Assembly: GCA_051162045.1 (NCBI GenBank)
Contig: JBISDI010000029.1
Source of the DNA: Anaerozeibacter quisquiliarum
Lineage (GTDB): Bacteria; Bacillota; Clostridia; Christensenellales; Aristaeellaceae
Length of the DNA: 47,983 nt
Reading direction: 5' to 3' (one strand)
Each line of letters opens with the position of its first letter. Within the stretch, counting starts at the first letter, position 1. The position numbers and the translations under genes are program-made. This document shows positions 1 through 6,749 of this stretch, in pieces. Below the pieces are notes generated by a model that searched no databases, was not told the DNA's origin, and worked only from the letters and a program-made list of their open reading frames with translations.

Positions 1-24
1 TGTGAGGGAAGGGCCGCGGCCCTC

Positions 25-48
25 CCCATTCTCTCCTGTGGAGGGGTG
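25..48. repeat. Short palindromic repeat copy (CTCC/GGAG hairpin)
   Basis: The pattern is CCCATTC, then a small inverted repeat (CTCC...GGAG), then GGGGTG. It closely resembles the stretch at 23984-24007 and is related to 30981-31008. A GC-rich palindrome (GGGCCGCGGCCC) lies just before it. Both lie downstream of the reverse-strand isomerase gene, so they could act as its 3' end. No T-run is visible, so a terminator role is not shown. Confidence 0.4.
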
Positions 49-86
49 TATGTGCGTAAAATGCTTTTATGAACGACTGGATCGAG

Positions 87-1574
87 CTATACCTTGGAAA
101 ACCGAATCCCCATCAGCTTGCCCAACTTCTCGAACGTGCGCGCGTTGTGCCCCACGCTCATCGCGCAGTGGTGGGTGGGGGCTTCTCGGAACCATTGGTC
201 CATGTATTCGTCCAGGTCCCGGCCGAAGTCCACGTGGGTCTGGGTGTTGCCGATGGTCAGGATAGGCAGCTTCCGGGCGACGCCCTCGGAGGCGATCAGC
301 TTGAGCCTGCCGTCGCCGGTCTGCGTAAGCCCGAGCGTGGTAACCGGGCCCGCGAGCACATGGGCCTCCACCGACACCCCGCTGCCCCGCTTTCCGTGGT
401 ACACGCCCATGCCGCGCAGCACGGGCTTGCCGTCGGCGATGCCGATGTGGAACGGGCCGTCGTGCCCGAGGATCATGGTTTTCTGGTCGTAATCCATGGC
501 CACGATCTCGGTGAACGAGCCGCCCGCGCCGATCGCGTCGCAAATCTTCATCGCGATATTGGTCTTGATGTCGCCCTCGCCGGCGCAGGGGATGCCCGCG
601 GCGGTCAGCAGCGAGTGCCCCACGATGAAGCCCGACTGCAGCCGCTCGTAGCGGTTGTCCTCCGCGCCGTGGTAGTAGTAGCTCAGCGCGTCCAGCCCGT
701 ACGCCTCCGCCATCCGGCGCTGAGCCGACGCCACGCGGCAGGCCCAATCGAGCTGCTCCGGCGTGGGCTTGCGGGCGATCGGGTCGGACGGCGAGTCGCC
801 GCTGATGGTAAAGAACTGCTCGACCTCCGCCTGGATTGCGCGGACCTGCGCGTCGGTCACCTTGCTTAAGTACTTGTCGAGGTCGCACATCTCGAGGATT
901 TCCACGTGGATGCCGGTCTGCGCGGACAGCATCGTGAAGTCGCTGTACATGTCGAGCATGCCGGAATAGTTATTGCCCAGGAACCCAAACCGCGCGCCGC
1001 TCAGTGCACGCTTGGCGGTGGCGGCGCGCGCCCACGCTTCGATCTCGTCCCAGGCGCGTCTTGCCTCCGGCCGATGCGCGGTGGCCTCGTCGGCGACCGA
1101 AACGGACGGCGTCCCGGTCCCGCCCAGCAGCCCGTTCACGATGTTGAGCGCAAGGCCCGCGCGGTCAAACACATTGGCGGCCTCGGGCACTGGGCAGCCC
1201 ACGCAGTGCGCCAGCCACTCGCCGGTCGAGGTCTTTTCGTAATTCATGTGCGCGGCGGGCTGCAGATTGAGCAGCACGACCGGCGCGCTGCATGTAAGGT
1301 GCACCGGCAAAATGCAGTCGGAGGTAAAATAGGTAGCGCTGTGCGCGAAGATCAGATCGACCTGCGCGGCGGCGAAGTACGCGCCCGCCCGCTGCCCGGC
1401 CCCGGGCTCGTCCACCAGGCCGAAGTTGAACACCTCGCCGAACGCGCCGAGCCGCTTTGCGATGAAGGCGTTGTAGCCCTTCAGCCGATCCTCCAGCCCC
1501 TCAAACTGCGCCCAGTACGCGCGCAAGCCCGCGCTGTACAGCCCGATCCGCGCCCGCTTGCTCTTCCCGGTCAT
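87..1574 (-). CDS. L-arabinose/L-fucose isomerase family protein
   Basis: Cytoplasmic aldose-ketose isomerase of the AraA/FucI superfamily, 495 residues, close to the 500 of E. coli AraA. The N-terminal Rossmann-like part begins RIGLYSAGLRAYWAQF. The C-terminal part holds the likely metal ligands: Glu in CAGEGDIKT, Glu in FTEIVAMDYD, His in LGHDGPFH and His in PTHHCAMSVGH. The start at 1574 is preferred because GGGAG lies 8 nt upstream. An in-frame ATG at 1589 has only a weak site. The gene stands alone, 102 bp from the integrase remnant. No kinase or epimerase is adjacent, so the substrate (L-arabinose, L-fucose or another sugar) cannot be fixed. The FGGY kinase at 21.6 kb is a possible partner by inference only. 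Confidence 0.85.
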   Translation of the reverse strand: MTGKSKRARIGLYSAGLRAYWAQFEGLEDRLKGYNAFIAKRLGAFGEVFNFGLVDEPGAGQRAGAYFAAAQVDLIFAHSATYFTSDCILPVHLTCSAPVVLLNLQPAAHMNYEKTSTGEWLAHCVGCPVPEAANVFDRAGLALNIVNGLLGGTGTPSVSVADEATAHRPEARRAWDEIEAWARAATAKRALSGARFGFLGNNYSGMLDMYSDFTMLSAQTGIHVEILEMCDLDKYLSKVTDAQVRAIQAEVEQFFTISGDSPSDPIARKPTPEQLDWACRVASAQRRMAEAYGLDALSYYYHGAEDNRYERLQSGFIVGHSLLTAAGIPCAGEGDIKTNIAMKICDAIGAGGSFTEIVAMDYDQKTMILGHDGPFHIGIADGKPVLRGMGVYHGKRGSGVSVEAHVLAGPVTTLGLTQTGDGRLKLIASEGVARKLPILTIGNTQTHVDFGRDLDEYMDQWFREAPTHHCAMSVGHNARTFEKLGKLMGIRFSKV

Positions 1575-1691
1575 GTGCATCGCTCCCATCGCCTAAGATT
1601 TTACCCCCATTATAGGCGCGGGCCCCGCCGTTGTCATCACCGCATATGGTGAATTGATCGCACAATCTTGGCGGAATGAAAAGAAACGGGC

Positions 1692-2105
1692 ATGCGCCAG
1701 CCCGAGATCCTGGCGCTCATAGGGGATCGCGTTGACTTCAAGGCGGGCACCGTCCACATCGACCGTCAGCCGATCCGCGAAAAGAAAAAGGACGGCATCT
1801 ACAAGTACGCACCGCCCAAGCGCGACAAGCCGCGCAAGCTGAACGGGCGGCCGCTACGTTCACAACACCATCACCCACAACGTTGCGCGCATCGGGGCGC
1901 GCATCGGGGCGCGCATCGGCATTGGGGGCTGCGCTGCCGCGATCTGCGCCACAGCTACGCGGTGAACTCCCTGCGGGCCGGGGACGACGTCAAGACGGCT
2001 CAGAGCAACCTCGGCCACGTCACGGCGGCGTTTACACTGGACAAGTACGCGCACTACACGGAGGACATGCCAAGGAGAGCGCCGCCCGCATGGAGGGCTT
2101 CATGA
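1692..2105 (+). pseudogene. Tyrosine integrase remnant, 5'-truncated and frameshifted
   Basis: The ORF opens inside the catalytic domain of a phage/ICE-type integrase (MRQPEILALIGDRVDF, box I Arg) and continues to RDLRHSYAVNSLRAGDDVKT, LGHVT and a Tyr in YAHYTEDM. The N-terminal arm-binding and core-binding domains are missing. Between KLNG and GLRCRDLRH the expected residues (YVHNTITHNVARIG) lie in another frame. The normal C-terminus (KESAARMEGF) is also in another frame near 2069-2104. At least two frame changes and an apparent loss of sequence before 1855 make it non-functional. No ribosome binding site precedes it. It lies just outside the left att copy at 2214, as expected for a neighbouring element that used the same site. 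Confidence 0.8.
1885..1920 (+). repeat. 12-bp tandem triplication inside the integrase remnant
   Basis: Three head-to-tail copies of GCGCGCATCGGG occupy 1885-1896, 1897-1908 and 1909-1920; the last base of the third differs. In the ancestral frame they read ARIG three times. They look like slippage products in a gene no longer under selection. Confidence 0.75.
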
Positions 2106-2173
2106 TGGGGCTTTCTGGCCTAAAAAAAGCTGGTAGGGGTAAACGTAGGGGTAAACGCTTATTTCCGGGCATC

Positions 2174-2207
2174 AAAAAAGCCCGAATCCTCAACAAGGAC
2201 GGGCTTT
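2174..2207 (-). terminator. Rho-independent terminator downstream of the left att copy
   Basis: On the reverse strand an AAGCCCG...CGGGCTT stem, with an inner TCCT/AGGA pair, is followed by six T. It sits just beyond the truncated tRNA-Trp 3' end at 2214-2236. It may be the original terminator of the tRNA-Trp gene, separated from it by the integration. Confidence 0.7.
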
Positions 2208-2213
2208 CCCTTG

Positions 2214-2236
2214 TGGCAGGGGCAGAAGGACTCGAA
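2214..2236 (-). other. attL-like copy of the tRNA-Trp 3' end
   Basis: These 23 bp are identical to 4557-4579, which is the 3' end of the intact tRNA-Trp (CCA, discriminator, acceptor 3' strand and part of the T arm). Identity stops abruptly at 2237. Integrases of the tyrosine family commonly use a tRNA 3' end as attB and regenerate the gene, leaving a direct repeat at the far end. Here the pair brackets about 2.3 kb. The identity is read directly from the sequence; the att role is inferred. Confidence 0.8.
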
Positions 2237-2353
2237 TTATACTGTGGCCGTTTTACGGTGTTTTTTCTGGTGTCGTCCAGTCCGGAGAAGTGCCGTGGTT
2301 GCTGGGCTCCGGAGACTTTTGGTGTTACGTCGTCCCTCTTTGGTTTATCGCCG

Positions 2354-2397
2354 TTGCGGTCAAAGTTGCGGTCAATTGCGGTCGAAATTGTGGTCAG
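2354..2397 (+). repeat. TTGCGGTC iterons, possible integrase arm sites
   Basis: Four imperfect direct repeats start at 2354, 2366, 2376 and 2388, with cores TTGCGGTCAA, TTGCGGTCAA, TTGCGGTCGA and TTGTGGTCAG. They are spaced 10-12 bp, about one helical turn. They lie about 120 bp inside the left att copy, where arm-type integrase sites or excisionase sites would be expected. Replication iterons are an alternative. Confidence 0.5.
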
Positions 2398-2435
2398 ATT
2401 TTCCGGTGCGGACCGCCCCTGTTCATACCCACAGC

Positions 2436-2466
2436 AAAGCCGCCCCCCGCTGATGGAGGGGCGGCT
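2436..2466 (-). terminator. Terminator-like hairpin after the 104-aa gene
   Basis: A 9-bp perfect stem (AGCCGCCCC / GGGGCGGCT, loop of 11) lies 15 bp past the stop of the reverse-strand gene that ends at 2482. On that strand it is followed by only three T, so it may be a weak terminator. Confidence 0.5.
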
Positions 2467-2481
2467 CGGCGGGCTGCAGGG

Positions 2482-2796
2482 TCACTCGGCCTGTGGACGC
2501 GCGGCTGTGCGGATGCGGTCGAGGATCGAATCTGTGTCGAAGCTGGTCAGCATGTCGCACATGCGGCGGATTATATCGTCCAGCACGTCGGCAAACGCGG
2601 CGGCGCGGTCGAAGTCGAGGGCAATGGCTTCCGCGCGGCTCATTGCCGGCGAGGGCTTGAAGGCGTCCACGGCGAGCCGCTGAAAGAATCGTTCGTTGAT
2701 CGCCTGCATGACATGCTCGCCCTTGTTGAGCTCCCACTTGAGCAGGTGAAAGAGGTCCTCCAAGTCTCCAGTGGCGGCGCGAACCTGATTTTCCAT
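2482..2796 (-). CDS. Hypothetical protein of the integrated element
   Basis: 104-residue acidic, mostly helical soluble protein that I do not recognise. No membrane segment or signal peptide is visible. The start (MENQVRAATG) has a strong AAAGGAGAA site 8 nt upstream. The central part (SRAEAIALDFDRAAAFADVLDDIIRRMCDML) looks like an amphipathic helical bundle. It follows the 89-aa gene on the same strand with a 120-bp gap, and both probably share the promoter at 3264-3293. Its place between the two att copies makes it an accessory gene. A hairpin ends the unit at 2438-2466. Confidence 0.6.
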   Translation of the reverse strand: MENQVRAATGDLEDLFHLLKWELNKGEHVMQAINERFFQRLAVDAFKPSPAMSRAEAIALDFDRAAAFADVLDDIIRRMCDMLTSFDTDSILDRIRTAARPQAE

Positions 2797-2916
2797 GTGT
2801 CAGTTCTCCTTTCGTGTTGATGGGCTGGGAGCTATGCGGTACAATGGCCTCGGCCCCCAGCCGTTTCGGTTTGGTGGTGGTACGAGAGCCGCTTTGCTGT
2901 GGAAGGTGGGCGGCTT

Positions 2917-3186
2917 TCAAGCTACCGTGAAGCGCCTGGTCGTGCTGGTCTTGGTAAAGCGCTCGGCCACGTCGGGCATGGCGGCGGTCAGGGCCTTGGT
3001 GTCGAGGCGGGCGCTGGTGACGGGCCTCCAGGTCACCTTGAACGCGCCGGCGATCAGCTCCACGGTCTCGCCCATGTAGGCCTTGACGCGGTCTTGTGCG
3101 CCCTCGATCAGCGCGTCGAGCTCTTCCTTCATCCTGCGGAGCTCCTGCAGCTCGGCGACGGTGGCGGTCAGTTCCTGCTGTGACAT
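2917..3186 (-). CDS. Small phage/ICE-type protein, coiled-coil N-terminus
   Basis: 89 residues. The N-terminal half (ELTATVAELQELRRMKEELDALIEG) has heptad-like spacing. The C-terminal half, with KVTWRPVTSARLDTKAL and the ending FTKTSTTRRFTV, resembles small conserved proteins I recall from Clostridial phages and integrative elements; this is recognition by eye, not a search result. The start is supported by an AAGGAGG site. It is the first gene of a reverse-strand unit whose promoter (TTGACT, 18-bp spacer, TATAAT) contains one of the three 14-bp repeats. No catalytic motif is evident. Confidence 0.65.
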   Translation of the reverse strand: MSQQELTATVAELQELRRMKEELDALIEGAQDRVKAYMGETVELIAGAFKVTWRPVTSARLDTKALTAAMPDVAERFTKTSTTRRFTVA

Positions 3187-3263
3187 GGTGGTAAACCTCC
3201 TTCATGATGATCGGTTGAGGGCGGGGCGGCGTTGTGGCGGCGCTTGCCTTAACCTCTGATTGG

Positions 3264-3293
3264 ATTATAGCACCTAATAACGCTAGTAGTCAA
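3264..3293 (-). promoter_or_regulatory. Sigma-A-type promoter for the reverse-strand element genes
   Basis: On the reverse strand TTGACT (3288-3293) and TATAAT (3264-3269) are 18 bp apart. The first 14-bp repeat (3277-3290) covers the spacer and part of the -35 box, so a protein bound there would block this promoter. Confidence 0.7.
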
Positions 3294-3349
3294 TCGTCAT
3301 TATGCACACATATAACGCTAGTAGTTTATGCAATTATAACGCTAGTAGT
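3277..3349 (+). repeat. Three 14-bp operator-like direct repeats
   Basis: Exact copies of ATAACGCTAGTAGT lie at 3277-3290, 3312-3325 and 3336-3349, in an A+T-rich gap between divergent genes. Copy 1 overlaps the reverse-strand promoter. Copy 3 lies at the position of the forward -35 box, upstream of TATACT at 3366-3371. Spacings are 35 and 24 bp. This suggests an operator array for the neighbouring RHH-like protein; replication iterons are the other reading. Confidence 0.75.
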
Positions 3350-3371
3350 GACTGCGGTTCTGTGATATACT
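3343..3371 (+). promoter_or_regulatory. Probable promoter of the RHH-like gene
   Basis: A good -10 box (TATACT, 3366-3371) lies 30 bp before the start codon. The -35 position falls inside repeat copy 3 and has no good hexamer, as is often seen where a regulator overlaps the promoter. Confidence 0.45.
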
Positions 3372-3400
3372 GTAGGCACTAGGGTTAGGAGGTGTATCCA

Positions 3401-3613
3401 TTGGCTAAGAAACAGACGGAGTGGTCAAGAGCATACAACGAGAAGGCCTATGACCGCCTCGCCATCACCATCCCCAAGGGTCGCAAAGCCGCCGTGGAGG
3501 CCCACGCTAGGGGCAAGGGCGAATCGGTCAATGGACTGGTCAACGGCCTGTTGCGGGCTGATATAGGCCTCACAGAGGGCGAATGGAGCGCCCGGCCTGT
3601 GGATGAGGAATAG
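3401..3613 (+). CDS. Small RHH/Arc-like DNA-binding protein
   Basis: 70 residues from a TTG start placed 8 nt after AGGAGG (3387-3392). A GTG at 3392 overlaps the binding site and is therefore unlikely. The core (YDRLAITIPKGRKAAVEAHA, then SVNGLVNGLL) matches the strand-helix-helix layout of ribbon-helix-helix repressors: a beta strand with alternating residues, then two helices. Such proteins are common in Clostridial integrative elements and usually autoregulate. The three 14-bp repeats directly upstream are the natural candidate operator. Alternatively it is an orphan antitoxin, but no toxin gene is adjacent. Confidence 0.7.
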   Translation: MAKKQTEWSRAYNEKAYDRLAITIPKGRKAAVEAHARGKGESVNGLVNGLLRADIGLTEGEWSARPVDEE

Positions 3614-3669
3614 GCTACCACAGGGGGGGCGCTGCTGTTGTTGGTTGGTTATATTCGGCTACCGACCAG

Positions 3670-4503
3670 TTGGGCAAGCACCATTGCCACAACACCGTAT
3701 CCCACAACTTCAAGCGCGTGGCCACAACCATCGGACTGCCAGACCGTCGTTTCCACGATCTCCGACACACCTACGCCTTGACCACGATCAAGAAGCAACT
3801 GAACATCGTTCGAGCGCCATTGCGCCATGCACACGCCGAGGGCGTCATACCGCGTAATCCGTGCCTGGGGGTGCAGTTACCGGCGCAGACGGCGGTCAAG
3901 AAGCCTAAGCGCAATGTGGACGCCTACACGGACGATGAGCAGGAGCGATTGCTAAAGGTGATCTCCGACTACACCGACGCAGGGAACGCTGCTACACTCT
4001 TGATGTTGGAGAGTGGCATCAGAGTAGGGGAGTGCCTTGCGCTCGATTGGTCGGACATCGACTGGCGCAAGAAAGCGGTCAGGATCAGCAAGACCACTGT
4101 CAGGCTTGCCAACAAGCGGCAGTCGTTCGTTCAGGACAGCGCGAAGACGTACAGCAGCAACCGCACGATTCCCTTGAGCGCAAAGGCGCTGAAGATGCTC
4201 CAAGCCATGAAGGAAGACACCACCACGCCGCACATATTCAACGGTGGGGATGGTGAGCGGCTGTCCTATGAGGCGTTGAGGTACAGGATGCAAAAGGCTT
4301 GCAAGGCAGCGAGCGTGCCTTACATGGGGATGCACGTGTACCGACATACCTTTGCCACGGCCTGTTACTACAAAGGGTGCGATGTTAAGATTCTGTCAAA
4401 ACTGCTTGGACATGCCTCTACCGCGATTACATTTAACACTTACATCCATTTGTTCGGTGACGCGCTAGAGGACATGAGATCGATACTTAACACGGCAGTT
4501 TGA
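3670..4503 (+). CDS. Chimeric tyrosine-type site-specific integrase, probably defective
   Basis: 277 residues. Residues about 46-277 are a tyrosine recombinase: the tail of a core-binding domain (IPRNPCLGVQLP), then a complete catalytic domain with Arg in SGIRVGE, His and Arg in VYRHTFAT, His in LLGHAS and the nucleophile Tyr in NTYIHLFG. Residues 1-45 (HNTVSHNFKRVATTIGLP, then RFHDLRHTYAL) instead match the C-terminal box II region of a second integrase. The ORF therefore looks like a deletion fusion of two integrase genes. The arm-binding N-terminus is absent, the only start is a TTG and no ribosome binding site is seen. It ends 54 bp from the tRNA-Trp 3' end, the usual place for an element's integrase. 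Confidence 0.75.
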   Translation: MGKHHCHNTVSHNFKRVATTIGLPDRRFHDLRHTYALTTIKKQLNIVRAPLRHAHAEGVIPRNPCLGVQLPAQTAVKKPKRNVDAYTDDEQERLLKVISDYTDAGNAATLLMLESGIRVGECLALDWSDIDWRKKAVRISKTTVRLANKRQSFVQDSAKTYSSNRTIPLSAKALKMLQAMKEDTTTPHIFNGGDGERLSYEALRYRMQKACKAASVPYMGMHVYRHTFATACYYKGCDVKILSKLLGHASTAITFNTYIHLFGDALEDMRSILNTAV

Positions 4504-4523
4504 CAAACTTGAGCGATCTGAAC

Positions 4524-4555
4524 AAAAAAGCAGCCCGTGGTCTAGACGGACTGCC
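4524..4555 (-). terminator. Rho-independent terminator of tRNA-Trp
   Basis: On the reverse strand GCAG-T-CCGT pairs with ACGG-G-CTGC around a short loop and is followed by six T. It begins 2 bp after the encoded CCA of the tRNA. By its position it belongs to the element end that restored the tRNA gene. Confidence 0.7.
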
Positions 4556-4556
4556 T

Positions 4557-4579
4557 TGGCAGGGGCAGAAGGACTCGAA
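4557..4579 (-). other. attR-like core within tRNA-Trp
   Basis: These 23 bp at the tRNA 3' end are identical to 2214-2236. Together they delimit the integrated segment. Integration here left the tRNA intact. Confidence 0.8.
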
Positions 4580-4630
4580 CCCTCAACAAAGGTTTTGGAG
4601 ACCCACGTGTTACCATTACACCATGCCCCT
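4557..4630 (-). tRNA. tRNA-Trp (CCA anticodon)
   Basis: 74 nt including encoded CCA. The acceptor strands AGGGGCA/TGCCCCT pair fully, with discriminator G. The D stem is GTGT/ACAC. The anticodon loop is CTCCAAA, giving anticodon CCA. The T stem is GAGGG/CCTTC with TTCGAGT loop. The anticodon stem has one T-T mismatch at its base. The gene lies in reverse orientation, and its last 23 bp are duplicated at 2214-2236, which marks it as the integration site of the neighbouring element. Confidence 0.95.
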
Positions 4631-4671
4631 ACGCAGCACAAGATGTATTATAGTTGTTTGGGGCGGGGTTG

Positions 4672-6069
4672 TCAAGCAGTATTTTGGGGATCACGCACAT
4701 GCTCAGCGGCGTGCTCGATGGCGGGGCCAAGTTGCCAGTTGGTTACGTCGCCTTGGACCGGGGCGGCGCGGGAATCGCTCACGGTGGCGCGGGTGCAGAT
4801 GGCGGCGCCGTCTTGCTTGAGGGCGAGGGTTGCGTAGCTGCCGGCGGCTATGGCGCGGATGCCGGTCCAGCCGTCGACGTCGCATTGGCCGGCGTAGGGG
4901 AGGTCGCCTTCGATGAACTTCGTCGCCACCACGGTGCCGTCGCGCTTGAGACCCGCCGTGTGGCCCCAGCCGGCCGAGATAGCCGCGATGCCGGTCCAGC
5001 CGCCGACGTCCAATTGCCCCGACCAGTTGGCCCCGACGGCCACCACCGTGCCGTCGGCCTTGAGGCCGACCGTGTGGTGGTCGCCGGCGGCGATTTGAAT
5101 GATGTCCTTCCAGCCGCCGACCTCGCACTGGCCGACGTAGGGCGCGTAGTCGCCCTCGATGAAGCCGGTCGCCACCACCGTGCCGTCCTTCCTGAGCCCT
5201 ACCGTGTGCTGCGAGCCGGCCGCCACCTGGCAGACGCCCGTCCAGCCGTCTACGTCGCATTGGCCCTGGTAGGAGCGGTAGCTGTAGGCGTCGGCGATGA
5301 AGCCGGTCGCCACCACCGTGCCGTCCGCCTTGAGGCCCACCGTATGGTCGCTGCCGGCGGCTACCTGCACGATGTCCGCCCAATCGTCCACGTCGCACTG
5401 GCCGGCGTAGGAGATCGAGTCGCCCTCGACCAGGCGGCGCGCCACAACGCTGCCGTCGGGTCGGAGCCCGACAGTGTGGTCGCTGCCGGCGGCCAGGGCC
5501 TTGACGCCGGCAAAGTCGTCCGCGTCGTCGATCAGCCCCGCGACGGCGACCGTACCGTCCTCATTGAGCCCTACCATGTGGTGGGCGCCCGCCGCGATCC
5601 GTCCGATGCCCAGCTGCCCGTAGGCGATCGCGTAGCGGCGCTCGAGCGCGTCCTTATACCCCGCGGCCTTGCCGAACGAGCGGTATGCGCCTTCGAAATC
5701 CCCGCGCTCAAGCAGCGCCTCGGCCTCGGCGTAGCGGGCCTCGCCCGCGCGGAGCGGCGCGTCTCGGTAGGGGCCCAGCGCCGCGAAAGCCTCGCTCGCC
5801 CGCCCATAATCGACGGACACAAGCAATTGCTCCGCCTGTCGGTACCGCCAGTGGGGCAGCGCCCACTGAACGAACCCATAGGCGGCCGTCGCCACGGCGG
5901 CGGTCAGGGCGATCCCCCACGTCAGGCGGCTTCTTCTGCGAAGGCGCGCGCGCTCCCGGGCCTGCTGCCAGGCCTCGATCTCCCGCTGTGCCCGGTAGGT
6001 GCCGGGCGCACGCCGGAACGTAAGCCTCCGCAGATAGGCCTTTGGTCGCCTGGACTTCGGATGCCGCAT
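4672..6069 (-). CDS. Membrane-anchored RCC1-repeat beta-propeller protein
   Basis: 465 residues. A basic N-terminal segment (about 1-47) precedes one membrane helix (LTWGIALTAAVATAAYGF), then a TPR-like helical region with paired motifs (YRQAEQLL, GPYRDAPL, LERGDFEGAYRSFG, AGYKDA). The rest is seven repeats built on AAGxxHTVGLKxDGTVVA, spaced about 37-48 residues, the signature of RCC1-type propellers; seven copies fit one closed seven-bladed ring. The basic N-terminus suggests that the propeller faces outward. The start at 6069 is chosen because GAGGGG lies 6 nt upstream; an ATG at 6075 abuts it. Bacterial RCC1 proteins are usually of unknown binding function. The last blade is degenerate (YATLALKQDGAAICTR). 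It stands alone between tRNA-Trp and the divergent peroxidase gene. Confidence 0.8.
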   Translation of the reverse strand: MRHPKSRRPKAYLRRLTFRRAPGTYRAQREIEAWQQARERARLRRRSRLTWGIALTAAVATAAYGFVQWALPHWRYRQAEQLLVSVDYGRASEAFAALGPYRDAPLRAGEARYAEAEALLERGDFEGAYRSFGKAAGYKDALERRYAIAYGQLGIGRIAAGAHHMVGLNEDGTVAVAGLIDDADDFAGVKALAAGSDHTVGLRPDGSVVARRLVEGDSISYAGQCDVDDWADIVQVAAGSDHTVGLKADGTVVATGFIADAYSYRSYQGQCDVDGWTGVCQVAAGSQHTVGLRKDGTVVATGFIEGDYAPYVGQCEVGGWKDIIQIAAGDHHTVGLKADGTVVAVGANWSGQLDVGGWTGIAAISAGWGHTAGLKRDGTVVATKFIEGDLPYAGQCDVDGWTGIRAIAAGSYATLALKQDGAAICTRATVSDSRAAPVQGDVTNWQLGPAIEHAAEHVRDPQNTA

Positions 6070-6190
6070 CGCCATCCCCTCTTTCAGCCGTCATTTTAGC
6101 ACAATCGGCCGCGTATTGCCACAACTTGTTTCATCGGTGCGCAAAATCGGTATCAATAGACATACATCATACGACAAGGGAGGATCGATC

Positions 6191-6724
6191 ATGAACATCT
6201 ACGATTTCACCGTGAAGGACAACCGCGGGCAAGAGACATCGCTCGGTGCGTACCGGGGCAAGGTGCTGTTGGTGGTGAATACGGCGACGCGCTGCGGCTT
6301 GACGCCGCAATATGAGGCGCTGGAGGCGACCTACAAGAAGTACAGGGATCGGGGCTTTGCGGTGCTGGACTTCCCCTGCAACCAGTTCCGCGAGCAGGCG
6401 CCCGAGGCCGATGATGAGATCGCGCAGTTCTGCTCGATCAACTACGGCACGACCTTCCCGCGCTTTGCCAAGGTCGAGGTCAACGGACAGGCCGCCGATC
6501 CGCTGTTCGTGTGGCTGAAGCAGGAGGGCGGCGAGGCCGTGGCCGACGACGACGCGCGCGCATTTGAGAAGAAGGTGCTGGCGATCCAGCCGATCGGGCA
6601 TAAGGGCGACATCGTGTGGAACTTCGGCAAGTTCCTGATCGACCGCGAAGGCAATGTCCACGCGCGCTATTCGCCCTCGTACAAGCCCTCGCAGATGGAG
6701 GCCGATATCGAGAAGCTGCTGTAG
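6191..6724 (+). CDS. gpx: Glutathione peroxidase family protein (Cys type)
   Basis: 177 residues, the usual size for bacterial thioredoxin-fold peroxidases of this family. The peroxidatic residue is Cys35 in NTATRCGLTPQY, followed by Gln65 in DFPCNQF and the Trp-Asn pair in VWNFGKFL, so the catalytic tetrad is complete. Cysteine, not selenocysteine, is encoded. Such enzymes in Bacillota reduce hydroperoxides, usually with thioredoxin rather than glutathione. The start at 6191 has GGGAGG 7 nt upstream. It stands alone: it is divergent from the propeller gene and converges on citC with a 25-bp gap. The role is peroxide defence in the cytosol, inferred from the family. Confidence 0.92.
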   Translation: MNIYDFTVKDNRGQETSLGAYRGKVLLVVNTATRCGLTPQYEALEATYKKYRDRGFAVLDFPCNQFREQAPEADDEIAQFCSINYGTTFPRFAKVEVNGQAADPLFVWLKQEGGEAVADDDARAFEKKVLAIQPIGHKGDIVWNFGKFLIDREGNVHARYSPSYKPSQMEADIEKLL

Positions 6725-6749
6725 ATCCATCTACGGCAGACGGGAATCG

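Noticed and set aside
2237..2481. Possible coding region left of the 104-aa gene
   Set aside because: Forward frames here have no start signals or recognisable domains; the stretch is better explained by iterons and a terminator.
3277..3349. Possible CRISPR repeats
   Set aside because: Only three 14-bp repeats with unequal short spacers (21 and 10 bp) and no cas genes; promoter overlap fits operators better.
4700..5560. DNA-level tandem repeats
   Set aside because: They are the coding repeats of the RCC1-type propeller, with a period set by protein blades.
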